Made by a program: the position numbers and the translations under genes
Notes under the pieces: generated by a model
Seen by the model: the letters and a program-made list of their open reading frames with translations, nothing else
Database searches by the model: none
Told to the model about the DNA's origin: nothing
NCBI GenBank assembly: GCA_023390555.1
Contig: JAEWCQ010000002.1
Location: forward strand, 62,001 to 126,000
Source of the DNA: Bacillota bacterium
GTDB taxonomy: Bacteria; Bacillota; Clostridia; Lachnospirales; Lachnospiraceae
Direction of reading: 5' to 3'
Length of the DNA: 64,000 bases
In this document: piece after piece, positions 35,766-43,387 of the stretch
How positions within the stretch are numbered: the first letter of the stretch is position 1
How the letters are laid out: the number at the start of each line of letters is the position of its first letter

Positions 35766-36768
35766 ATATCATGCCTGCAATCGTGACATTGCGGTAGTTT
35801 GGATCGGAAGAAAGGTCAATATCTTTGCCGTTGAACAGACGTACCTGCGGACGCAGCGGATTGTTCCGGTTGCTGGTAACGACGGCCAGTGTCTTGTTTG
35901 ACAGCAGGAGCGTAAATCCAACGGGATAGAGCGGAAATTTTTTGGAAAACACCTCGACAACATCGGAATCGAATAATGTTCCGGTATTTGCCATGATGTA
36001 TTCGATTGTTTCGGCGGGGGAATTGGCATCCCGATATTTTTTTAATGTGGTCATGGAGTCATAGACATCTGCCACGCGGAGAATACGCGGAAAGATACCG
36101 ATCCGGTCACCCCAGGCTTCATAATAGCCGGTTCCGTTCAGATTTTCATGATGAAACAGAATCGCATTCCGACTGACACTGGAAACGAGCGGCTGGTCTT
36201 TTAAAAGCTCAAAGGCAATGATCGGGTGCTTTTTCATCTCCTCCATGTCCATGGAACTGAATTTGTTCCGGGAGTAGAGAACATCCTCGTCGATGTGCAA
36301 TTTCCCGATGTCGTGCAGGAGTCCTGCAATTGCAAGATTTTCAAGCTGCTCTTCGTTGAGCTGCAGTCCGATTCCAATCACAAGAGAAAACACAGCAACA
36401 GAAATGCTGTGTTTGAATACATAGTTCTTATCACTTTTTATGTCGAGCAGGTCAACATTTACGACCTCTTTGTATTTCAATTCCCGTAGTATTTTTCTTG
36501 CGATGGAAACGCATTTTTCAATATTGTCCGAAGCGAGTGCGGCAAACGCCTCGCGGTTTAAATTGGTATCTATGATATCCTCCACCTGAATATCGGAGAA
36601 TATAGAATTGTCAATATAGGCGCCCTGAAAACCCATGTCTTTCATACGGGTCAGGATTGTCGGAGTCAGCTCCTTGCCGGCATTCAGCAGAAAACTCCCC
36701 GTGTCACCGATAATGGATTTTCCCAATATCATGCCAGGTTGCAAATGTTCCATTTTTATGTAGTGCAT
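35764..36768 (-). CDS. HD-GYP domain protein (putative cyclic-di-GMP phosphodiesterase)
   Basis: 334 residues. An N-terminal region of about 110 residues is followed by an HD-GYP domain with the HD pair in LLHDIGK (near 150), the HP of KKHPIIAF (near 182) and HHENLNGTGYY in place of the canonical HHERxDGxGYP: the GYP proline is Tyr and one Gly-Asp is changed. The family hydrolyses c-di-GMP in the cytosol. Minus-strand ATG 36768 has AAGAGG upstream. It stands alone, convergent with map. Confidence 0.92.
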   Translation of the reverse strand: MHYIKMEHLQPGMILGKSIIGDTGSFLLNAGKELTPTILTRMKDMGFQGAYIDNSIFSDIQVEDIIDTNLNREAFAALASDNIEKCVSIARKILRELKYKEVVNVDLLDIKSDKNYVFKHSISVAVFSLVIGIGLQLNEEQLENLAIAGLLHDIGKLHIDEDVLYSRNKFSSMDMEEMKKHPIIAFELLKDQPLVSSVSRNAILFHHENLNGTGYYEAWGDRIGIFPRILRVADVYDSMTTLKKYRDANSPAETIEYIMANTGTLFDSDVVEVFSKKFPLYPVGFTLLLSNKTLAVVTSNRNNPLRPQVRLFNGKDIDLSSDPNYRNVTIAGMI

Positions 36769-36803
36769 AGGATACCTCTTATCTTCAGTGTTTTTATGAA
36801 CTC

Positions 36804-36832
36804 ATCTTATTACAATTTTTGGAAAATAGCAA
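36804..36832 (-). promoter_or_regulatory. Possible promoter of the HD-GYP gene
   Basis: Minus strand: -35 TTGCTA (36827-36832), 17-bp spacer, -10 TAAGAT (36804-36809). Each hexamer matches four of six consensus bases. Confidence 0.4.
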
Positions 36833-36914
36833 TGTGGGAAACTAGAATTCTTATTTTTTCTGACCAAAAAGGAATATAGGATGACAGGCATTTGAAAGTT
36901 TTCCGAAGAAAAAC

Positions 36915-36943
36915 TTGTAATTCTAAAAAAACAAAATTATAAT
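36915..36943 (+). promoter_or_regulatory. Sigma-A promoter of apt
   Basis: -35 TTGTAA (36915-36920), 17-bp spacer, -10 TATAAT (36938-36943). The predicted transcription start near 36950 helps to fix the apt start codon. Confidence 0.75.
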
Positions 36944-37011
36944 AGGAAAGGTATTTCTTTTTGGAAAAGCAGAATACGAATGAATATAAAAGCGGAGCGA
37001 AGGTGGAAAAA

Positions 37012-37536
37012 GTGAAGAAAATTGAAGAATATGTAAGAAGTATCCAAGACTTTCCGGAAGAGGGTATTATTTTTCGAGATGTTACCAGTGTGCTGCAGGA
37101 CGTAGACGGATTAAAACTGGCTATAGATTCTATGATTGCACTGTTAGATGGCGTAGATTTTGATATAGTGGCAGGTACGGAATCCAGAGGATTTATTTTT
37201 GGCGTACCGATTGCGTATGCAATGCATAAACCGTTCATACCGATTCGGAAAAAAGGAAAACTTCCTTGTGAAACAGTTTCGGCGGATTATGATCTGGAAT
37301 ATGGAAGCGCGACGATTGAGATGCATCGTGATTCCATTCAGCCGGGACAGCGGGTTGTTCTGGTGGATGATCTGATTGCAACAGGCGGGACCATCGAAGC
37401 CTGCACCAGATTGATTGAAGAACTGGGCGGTGAAGTTGCCAAGATCATTTTCCTGATGGAACTGGCAGGTTTAAAGGGCAGGGATAAACTGTCAAACTAT
37501 GATGTGGCATCCGTAATCACCTATCCGGGAAAGTAA
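37012..37536 (+). CDS. apt: Adenine phosphoribosyltransferase
   Basis: 174 residues. The N terminus reads KKIEEYVRSIQDFPEEGIIFRD, the family's usual beginning, and the PRPP loop VVLVDDLIATGGT lies near 120-132. It salvages adenine to AMP. GTG 37012 is chosen from family alignment and AGGTGG just upstream. An in-frame TTG at 36961 has a good-looking GGAAAGG (36945-36951), but that run overlaps the predicted transcription start near 36950 and so could not act as a ribosome site. Monocistronic, with promoter and terminator. Confidence 0.93.
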   Translation: MKKIEEYVRSIQDFPEEGIIFRDVTSVLQDVDGLKLAIDSMIALLDGVDFDIVAGTESRGFIFGVPIAYAMHKPFIPIRKKGKLPCETVSADYDLEYGSATIEMHRDSIQPGQRVVLVDDLIATGGTIEACTRLIEELGGEVAKIIFLMELAGLKGRDKLSNYDVASVITYPGK

Positions 37537-37584
37537 TAGATTGCAGAAAACTGAGTATTAATTTGACAGATAAGAAAAGAAGCT

Positions 37585-37612
37585 GGTCACCCATGTCGGG
37601 TGGCCGTTTTTT
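37585..37612 (+). terminator. Rho-independent terminator after apt
   Basis: 8-bp stem GGTCACCC (37585-37592) with GGGTGGCC (37598-37605), one G-U pair, 5-base loop, then GTTTTTT. Confidence 0.88.
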
Positions 37613-37661
37613 ATTCTATCGGAAACATTTTGTTACGTTAAGGTATGAAAGCGATTACAGT

Positions 37662-37689
37662 TTGACAGACTTCCGGAATAACATATAAT
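37662..37689 (+). promoter_or_regulatory. Sigma-A promoter of the M18 aminopeptidase gene
   Basis: -35 TTGACA (37662-37667), 16-bp spacer, -10 TATAAT (37684-37689): both hexamers are consensus. Confidence 0.85.
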
Positions 37690-37770
37690 GAAAGAAGTAA
37701 GTTTTCCGAACAACAATATCGTTTGCAGTTCCGAGAACCGCAGACGAAAGAAAGAGATGAGGAACCGAGA

Positions 37771-39063
37771 ATGAATACTTTCCTGAATTTGTTAGAAGCG
37801 GGGAAATCACCCTTCCAGGTGGTGCAATTTGGAAGAGAATATCTGAAGCAGGCCGGATTTGAAGAACTTGAACATAAAAAAAGATTTGCCCTGAACCCCT
37901 CCGGTTCCTACTATGTGGCACCATATTCATCCGCATTGGTTGCATTTCACATTGGAAGCAGGGTGACAGGAGAAGTGGCTGCAGATACCATGAAAGTGAA
38001 AATAGCAATGGCGCATACGGATTTCCCATGCTTTAAGATCAAGTCCTGTCCGGAGTATGTGACGAAGCAGTACCTGCAGGTGAATGTGGAGCCGTATGGA
38101 GGGATGATCAAGAGCAGCTGGTTTGATCGTCCGCTTGGGGCAGCCGGCAAGGTGGCACTTTCTGGGGAAGACATCTATGCACCGCGCATCGTTCTGTTCG
38201 ACAGTAAGAAACCGCTGTTTGTCATCCCGTCTCTGGCACCGCATCTGGACAGAGAGGCGAATAAAAACCGTGATTATGAAATGCAGCAGGAAATGCAGCC
38301 CATTGTGGCAATGTTAAAAGAGCAGTGCAACCGGGATGGATTTCTGATGGAATACCTTGCAAGTGAACTGGGTGTTTTGACGGAAGAGATTCTGTCGTTC
38401 GATCTGTTTTTATATAATTCAGATAAACCGGAAGAAATTGGATTGAACGGGGAGTTTGTAAGCGCACCGCGCATTGATAATCTGGCATCCGTAGCTGCGC
38501 TATTGGAGGGTATCTCAGATACTGCCGATGAAGATAGCATTTCTGTCATTTCGCTCTTTGATCATGAGGAGATTGGAAGCCGTTCCAAGCAGGGGGCAGA
38601 TTCAAATCTGCTCAGCGGAATCTTGAAAAAAATCGCAGCAGCTCTTTCTGTCGGTGAGTCGGATTTCAATGACAGCCTTGCCAGAGGTTTCCTGTTGTCC
38701 GTGGATGGAGCACACGCTCTGCACCCGAACTATGCGGCAAAAAGTGATATCACAAATGAGGTATTTTTGGGAAACGGTCCGGTTATTAAGACGAGTGCCA
38801 GTCAGAGATATCTTTCGGACAGCGAGGCAACTGCTGTTTTAAGTCAGCTGTGCAGGAAGAACGAGATTCCGTATCAGATACAGGTCAACCGTTCCGGCAT
38901 GCCGGGAGGACAGACGTTAGGACCGTTGGTCTCCTCTTATCTTCCGATGCAGGGAGCAGATCTTGGGATACCTATGCTTGCAATGCACTCCGCGCGCGAA
39001 ATGGCAGCCGGAAACGATTATATGGAGCTGGTGAAACTAATCCGGGCATTCTATACCGCATAA
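37771..39063 (+). CDS. M18 family aminopeptidase
   Basis: 430 residues, standard for M18 (aspartyl aminopeptidase family). Metal-site segments are visible: MAHTDFP (His), APRIDNLAS (Asp), LFDHEEIGS (Glu-Glu) and MHSAREM (His) near the C terminus. A cytosolic metal-dependent exopeptidase for peptide turnover. ATG 37771 follows GAGG at 37759-37762 with an 8-base gap; 16 upstream codons in frame are not conserved in type. The gene is convergent with, and 8 bases from, the lipoprotein gene on the other strand. Confidence 0.94.
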   Translation: MNTFLNLLEAGKSPFQVVQFGREYLKQAGFEELEHKKRFALNPSGSYYVAPYSSALVAFHIGSRVTGEVAADTMKVKIAMAHTDFPCFKIKSCPEYVTKQYLQVNVEPYGGMIKSSWFDRPLGAAGKVALSGEDIYAPRIVLFDSKKPLFVIPSLAPHLDREANKNRDYEMQQEMQPIVAMLKEQCNRDGFLMEYLASELGVLTEEILSFDLFLYNSDKPEEIGLNGEFVSAPRIDNLASVAALLEGISDTADEDSISVISLFDHEEIGSRSKQGADSNLLSGILKKIAAALSVGESDFNDSLARGFLLSVDGAHALHPNYAAKSDITNEVFLGNGPVIKTSASQRYLSDSEATAVLSQLCRKNEIPYQIQVNRSGMPGGQTLGPLVSSYLPMQGADLGIPMLAMHSAREMAAGNDYMELVKLIRAFYTA

Positions 39064-39071
39064 GCGGAAGC

Positions 39072-40007
39072 TTACCGACGGACCAGTACGATGGCACTTT
39101 TTCCCATAGTGGCATTTACCGTCAGTGTATCACCGGTGTTAGACAGATAGAGATGTGCACTGACGGAAACTTCCGGCATTGGATGTTCTGTGCAGGTCTT
39201 CCAGTTATCCGTCGTAGAGTAGCATTTTAAGACGGCATCTTTTTTTCCAAAGCAGTATACGGTGTAGGAATCTTTCCCATCTACAGACAGGGCAAACGTC
39301 TGGGCAGCTTTTTTGTAGTTCTCTTTATCCGGAAGGTTCATGGAAGTAGAAGCCCAGGTCTGCCCGGCATCTGTTGTCTTATAAATCTGAAAATCTGCTC
39401 CGACAAAATAGAAGGTAGATGCATCTGTCATCCGGATTGCTGCGATTTCAGACGGAGTCTTAAGTTCTTTCCAGGTTGCGGCACCGTCTGCTGTGACTGC
39501 CAGTCGTTTGGCAGAAGCAATGATGCCGTTATTTTCATCTGCAAAACTCATCATGGTGCATTGATTTGGTTCCGTTCCTCCAAAGTCCGCTGCTCTGGCA
39601 AATGTCTTGCCGCCGTCGGTGCTTTTGGTTACCTGTGCTCCGTTGCCGCATGTATAAGAGATGTTTTCATTCACAATGTCCATGCCCCAGCGGCACATGG
39701 ATGTGTTTTCTGCCTGCGGCCAATTGCTGCCGCCGTCAGTGGTATAGTGGATTTCGCCGTCATAGCCGACTGTAATTCCGTAATCCTGGCTGTAAAAAGC
39801 GGAATTATAAACAGGGAAGGAGTAATCCTGCTGTGTCAGGATATCCCAGTCGCTGTCTGCCGAGTCTGTTCCGGTAGATATTTCTGTGGAACATACATTG
39901 CTTTCCGTATCTTTCAGCGCGGCGGTGTTACTGCTGTCAGTACCGCATCCGGTTATACCGGCACACAGGCAAATGCATAAAACAGGAAGGATAAAACGCT
40001 TTTTCAT
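39072..40007 (-). CDS. Lipoprotein with Asp-box (BNR-like) beta-propeller repeats
   Basis: 311 residues. Signal peptide with lipobox ITGC (Cys about 21), a Ser/Thr-rich linker, then at least four Asp-box units (TTDGGSNW, STDGGKTF, TADGAATW, TTDAGQTW) spaced through the protein, as in sialidase and YCF48-type propellers. The Asp boxes are structural, so no enzyme activity can be claimed; a surface-exposed beta-propeller of unknown function. Minus-strand ATG 40007 has GAGG upstream. It follows the araC gene on the same strand after 135 bases and may be co-transcribed. Confidence 0.87.
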   Translation of the reverse strand: MKKRFILPVLCICLCAGITGCGTDSSNTAALKDTESNVCSTEISTGTDSADSDWDILTQQDYSFPVYNSAFYSQDYGITVGYDGEIHYTTDGGSNWPQAENTSMCRWGMDIVNENISYTCGNGAQVTKSTDGGKTFARAADFGGTEPNQCTMMSFADENNGIIASAKRLAVTADGAATWKELKTPSEIAAIRMTDASTFYFVGADFQIYKTTDAGQTWASTSMNLPDKENYKKAAQTFALSVDGKDSYTVYCFGKKDAVLKCYSTTDNWKTCTEHPMPEVSVSAHLYLSNTGDTLTVNATMGKSAIVLVRR

Positions 40008-40142
40008 AATAGGAACCTCAACTTTCAACATATTTTTCTATCCGGCAATTATTGATTGCCAATAGCAAAATAGTATGACAGGTGAGGTTCTTTTTGAATT
40101 GCGAATCGTAAAGAGTTCTATGTGAATTATCAAAACCGCATT

Positions 40143-41045
40143 CTACATCCAGCAGTATTTTTCCCGGTAGCCAGAAGGAGAGATACCGTTATATTTTTTG
40201 AAGGTGCGCAAAAAATGTGCGGAATCATGGAAGCCTGTCCGATCCATGATTTCTGAAACAGGAAGCAGGGTATCTCTTAGCATGTTGGATGCACTGGTGA
40301 TACGAATCCGGTTCAGATAAGACACAAAGGATTCTCCCAGATTTTTTTGAAACATCAGAGACAGAGAGGTCCGGTTAATGCCAAATTTCTCGCTCATATC
40401 TGTGATTGTTATTTTTTGTTCATAATTTTGATAGATGTAAAGCAGTATCGGATAGAATTCTTCGTCAATCTGACCCAGATACTGTTCACTGGAATAACTT
40501 TCGGATGTAGACAGATGATCCAGAAAAAAGAGCAGTTCCAGTACATAAGAACGGCTTCTGCAAGGCCAGTTGGGAATAGACTGGTCATTGATCTGACCGC
40601 AGAACCTGTTCAGCAGCAACTGGATTCTTTTTGCCGAAAAGGGATCGAGATGAAATGTCTCAAGTCCTGTTTCCTCTCTGGTCAGAAAGAATTTTATTAA
40701 TTCAACATCCTGAAGAAATGTGACCGAAATATCAGGCTGCAGATTCCGTACATTTACATAATTCATCATGCTGTTGATAATATTCGGGTGAAAGTACAGT
40801 ATTTTTATCTGATTCTCTTCCATGGCAGGAATTACAATATGCTCCGTTTCATTGATACAAAAGGCACATGGTGCAATGTATGGGATCTGACGGTTGTCCA
40901 CGGTGAGGATACCGGAGCCGTTTGCGATATAAACGAAGCAAAAGCGAAGTCCCATAGCACTTTGGTTATTGAAAGAAATGCCTTCCCCGTAACTCATAGC
41001 GAGGGAAAATTTTTGATTTTGTTCATAGGTAGTAAATGGTTCCAT
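40143..41045 (-). CDS. AraC family transcriptional regulator
   Basis: 300 residues. A cupin-like N-terminal sensor (about 15-110) and a C-terminal double helix-turn-helix (about 200-298, with ITDMSEKFGINRTSLSLMF and the FHDSAHFLRTFKKYNGISPSGYR signature) make this a typical AraC/XylS activator responding to a small ligand, often a sugar. GGAGG precedes ATG 41045. The next gene on the strand is the Asp-box lipoprotein, a possible target. It is not adjacent to the arabinofuranoside locus, so the ligand is open. Confidence 0.92.
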   Translation of the reverse strand: MEPFTTYEQNQKFSLAMSYGEGISFNNQSAMGLRFCFVYIANGSGILTVDNRQIPYIAPCAFCINETEHIVIPAMEENQIKILYFHPNIINSMMNYVNVRNLQPDISVTFLQDVELIKFFLTREETGLETFHLDPFSAKRIQLLLNRFCGQINDQSIPNWPCRSRSYVLELLFFLDHLSTSESYSSEQYLGQIDEEFYPILLYIYQNYEQKITITDMSEKFGINRTSLSLMFQKNLGESFVSYLNRIRITSASNMLRDTLLPVSEIMDRTGFHDSAHFLRTFKKYNGISPSGYREKYCWM

Positions 41046-41080
41046 CTTAATTTCCTCCGATAGATAAATGATGACAGCAT

Positions 41081-41108
41081 ATAAAATAACAGAAATAAAA
41101 TAACAGAA
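41081..41108. repeat. Perfect tandem direct repeat of 14 bp upstream of araC
   Basis: ATAAAATAACAGAA occurs twice head to tail (41081-41094, 41095-41108), 36 bases upstream of the minus-strand araC start and in the gap to the divergent moxR gene. Tandem direct half-sites are typical of AraC-family operators. Confidence 0.7.
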
Positions 41109-41227
41109 AAATTGTATCAGATTTTTCTTTTCAAAAAAAGAAGTTTGTAGTAAATTGAGAAAAGAGATTCGTATGATTCCGGCAGGAGACGGAGCATCGA
41201 TTTGGGATAAAATCAGGGGGAAAGATT

Positions 41228-42196
41228 ATGGGGGAAAACAGGGTAAAAGAGATCATCGAAAATGTGGAAAAGGTGATTATCGGGAAGCGGGACGTCATTG
41301 AACTGGCAGTGATTACACTGCTGTCCGAAGGGCATCTGCTGCTGGAAGATGTGCCGGGAGTCGGGAAGACGACGCTTGCCAAGACGCTGGCACAGACGTT
41401 GGGCTGTGCATTTAACCGGATTCAGTTTACACCCGACACACTGCCGTCAGATGTGACCGGCGTGTCAGTTTATCGGATGAACACCGGCACATTTGCGTAT
41501 GTTCCGGGAAGCATCATGAACCAGATTATTCTGGCGGATGAGATCAACCGCGCGACACCGAAGACACAGGCGAGTCTGCTGGAGGCAATGGGGGAACGTC
41601 AGGTCAGCGTCGATGGGAAAACCTATCCGCTTCCAACGCCTTTTCTGGTGATGGCAACACAGAATCCAATCGATGAGCTGGGCACCTATCAGCTGCCGGA
41701 GGCACAGCTGGATCGTTTCTTCATGAAACTTTCGCTTGGCTACCCAGCGAAAGAGGAAGAGGAGAAAATGGTGGAGGCTTTTCTGTTTCGCCGGGACTGG
41801 AAAGAGGTGGAGAGCATTGTCACCGCAGATGAAATCAAAAGCATGCAGGAAGAAGTAAAGCACATTTATATACATAATGATCTGATTGATTTTATACTGA
41901 ACGTCGTGGGAGAGACAAGAAACAGTGAGCATCTTCTTCTCGGTGCAAGTCCGCGTGCGGTGCTGGCACTTCTGCGGGGGGCGCAGGCAAGTGCATACAG
42001 TGAGGCACGCAGTTATGTGATACCGGATGATGTTTTAAAGGTATTGTATCCGGTGATCTGTCACCGGCTGATCCTGACTGCGGATGCCAGAATGAATCAG
42101 CTGACGCCTGAGAAAATCCTGTCGGAGATTCGAAGCAGAATTGTACTTCCGGTTCTGTCACAGGATGTATTATTGGAAGGAACAGTAGTGAAATAA
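41228..42196 (+). CDS. MoxR family AAA ATPase
   Basis: 322 residues. Walker A GVGKTT near 48, Walker B ILADEIN near 101, sensor 1 ATQNP near 142, and the MoxR-specific RNSEHLLLGASPRA segment. MoxR ATPases act as chaperones that assemble or activate partner proteins, and typically sit beside DUF58 and transglutaminase genes, exactly as here (20 bases to the DUF58 gene). First gene of a probable four-gene operon to 46231. Confidence 0.95.
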   Translation: MGENRVKEIIENVEKVIIGKRDVIELAVITLLSEGHLLLEDVPGVGKTTLAKTLAQTLGCAFNRIQFTPDTLPSDVTGVSVYRMNTGTFAYVPGSIMNQIILADEINRATPKTQASLLEAMGERQVSVDGKTYPLPTPFLVMATQNPIDELGTYQLPEAQLDRFFMKLSLGYPAKEEEEKMVEAFLFRRDWKEVESIVTADEIKSMQEEVKHIYIHNDLIDFILNVVGETRNSEHLLLGASPRAVLALLRGAQASAYSEARSYVIPDDVLKVLYPVICHRLILTADARMNQLTPEKILSEIRSRIVLPVLSQDVLLEGTVVK

Positions 42197-42216
42197 TCAC
42201 CGGCGGGGGAATTTTT

Positions 42217-43377
42217 ATGAGAAAGAAGTGGCTGGGACTGTTTGTCCTGTTTGGGGCGGCACTTTATTTTGCAAGTCATTATGGGGGCAACATACCCTAT
42301 ATGCTGTTAAAGTTCATCATTGCGATACCGGTCGTAGCCGGATTGTATACACTTTGGGTAACGGCACATTTTAAGTTCTATCAAAAGATTGGACAGCAGA
42401 CGATTGTGAAGGGGGAACCGGTCGACTATTATTTTTGTATCACAAACGAAGACCGGTTTTTTTATGATAATATTGCAGTGGAATTTATGCAGGAAAGATC
42501 GAGGCTGATCGGAATCACACAGCAGCAGGAATACCATCTGCTTCCGGGAGAGGAGAAGACAGTCGCTACAAAGATCTGCTGCAACTACCGCGGGGAGTAT
42601 GCAGTAGGAGTGGAACGATTTCAGATATCGGATTACCTGCATCTGATCGCAACACCTTATGCGGTGAAAGCTCCGTTAAAAGTGCTTGTGCTGCCGCGGG
42701 TGACCGCATGGCGGTACGAACGGGAAATTCTCGATCAGTCTGATGGGAAAAATATCGGTGCCAATTGTCCGTCCGGGGAACTGGATGTGCAGGTGCGCAA
42801 TTATGTCGACGGGGACAGCATGCGTCAGATTCACTGGAAGGCTTCTGCAAAGTCCGGAAAGCTGATGGCAAGAGAACAGTATGAGAACCGGAAACAAGAT
42901 CTGGTTCTCTTTCTTGATCTGACAAAAGTGGATGGGAGCGAACTGGAAGTGCTCCAGTATGAAGATGAAGTAATCGAGCAGGCCGTGGCGGCTGTCCATG
43001 CCTGCCGGAAAAGACATATTCCCTGTACGGTCCTCTATGAATTTCATGGTTATAAGAGCTGCCACATTGAATCCGAGCCGCAGTGGAAGGCTTTTTATCA
43101 GCTCTGCGGATCCATACGCTTTGAGGCACAGAGAAAACCGGCAGAGCTTCCGATAGAACGTAAGCTGCTTGCAGGACTGAAATACGCAGTATTTCTGACC
43201 GGAAATCCGGATACGGCTCTATATGAACGCATCCGCAGGGAATTTTCGGGAGTAGAGACAAGTATTGTGGAAGTTACGGCAGGACAGAGTATTGATCAAG
43301 AGCAGGTGAAATGCTTTTCGGAGGATGGAATCCATCTGTATCGGACCAGTATCAATGCGGTAGCAGCCGTACAATGA
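42217..43377 (+). CDS. DUF58 domain membrane protein
   Basis: 386 residues. Two hydrophobic segments at the N terminus (about 5-45), a beta-rich region, then the DUF58 segment with RNYVDGDSMRQIHWKASAKSGKL near 195-217, followed by a von Willebrand A-like fold (LFLDLTKVDG). DUF58 proteins are thought to work with MoxR ATPases on envelope complexes; mechanism unknown. 10 bases separate it from the transglutaminase gene. Confidence 0.93.
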   Translation: MRKKWLGLFVLFGAALYFASHYGGNIPYMLLKFIIAIPVVAGLYTLWVTAHFKFYQKIGQQTIVKGEPVDYYFCITNEDRFFYDNIAVEFMQERSRLIGITQQQEYHLLPGEEKTVATKICCNYRGEYAVGVERFQISDYLHLIATPYAVKAPLKVLVLPRVTAWRYEREILDQSDGKNIGANCPSGELDVQVRNYVDGDSMRQIHWKASAKSGKLMAREQYENRKQDLVLFLDLTKVDGSELEVLQYEDEVIEQAVAAVHACRKRHIPCTVLYEFHGYKSCHIESEPQWKAFYQLCGSIRFEAQRKPAELPIERKLLAGLKYAVFLTGNPDTALYERIRREFSGVETSIVEVTAGQSIDQEQVKCFSEDGIHLYRTSINAVAAVQ

Positions 43378-43387
43378 GGAGAGGGAT

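Noticed and set aside
40045..40061. Inverted repeat GGCAAT/ATTGCC upstream of the Asp-box lipoprotein
   Set aside because: Only 6-bp arms, no U-run and no clear promoter relation; could be chance.
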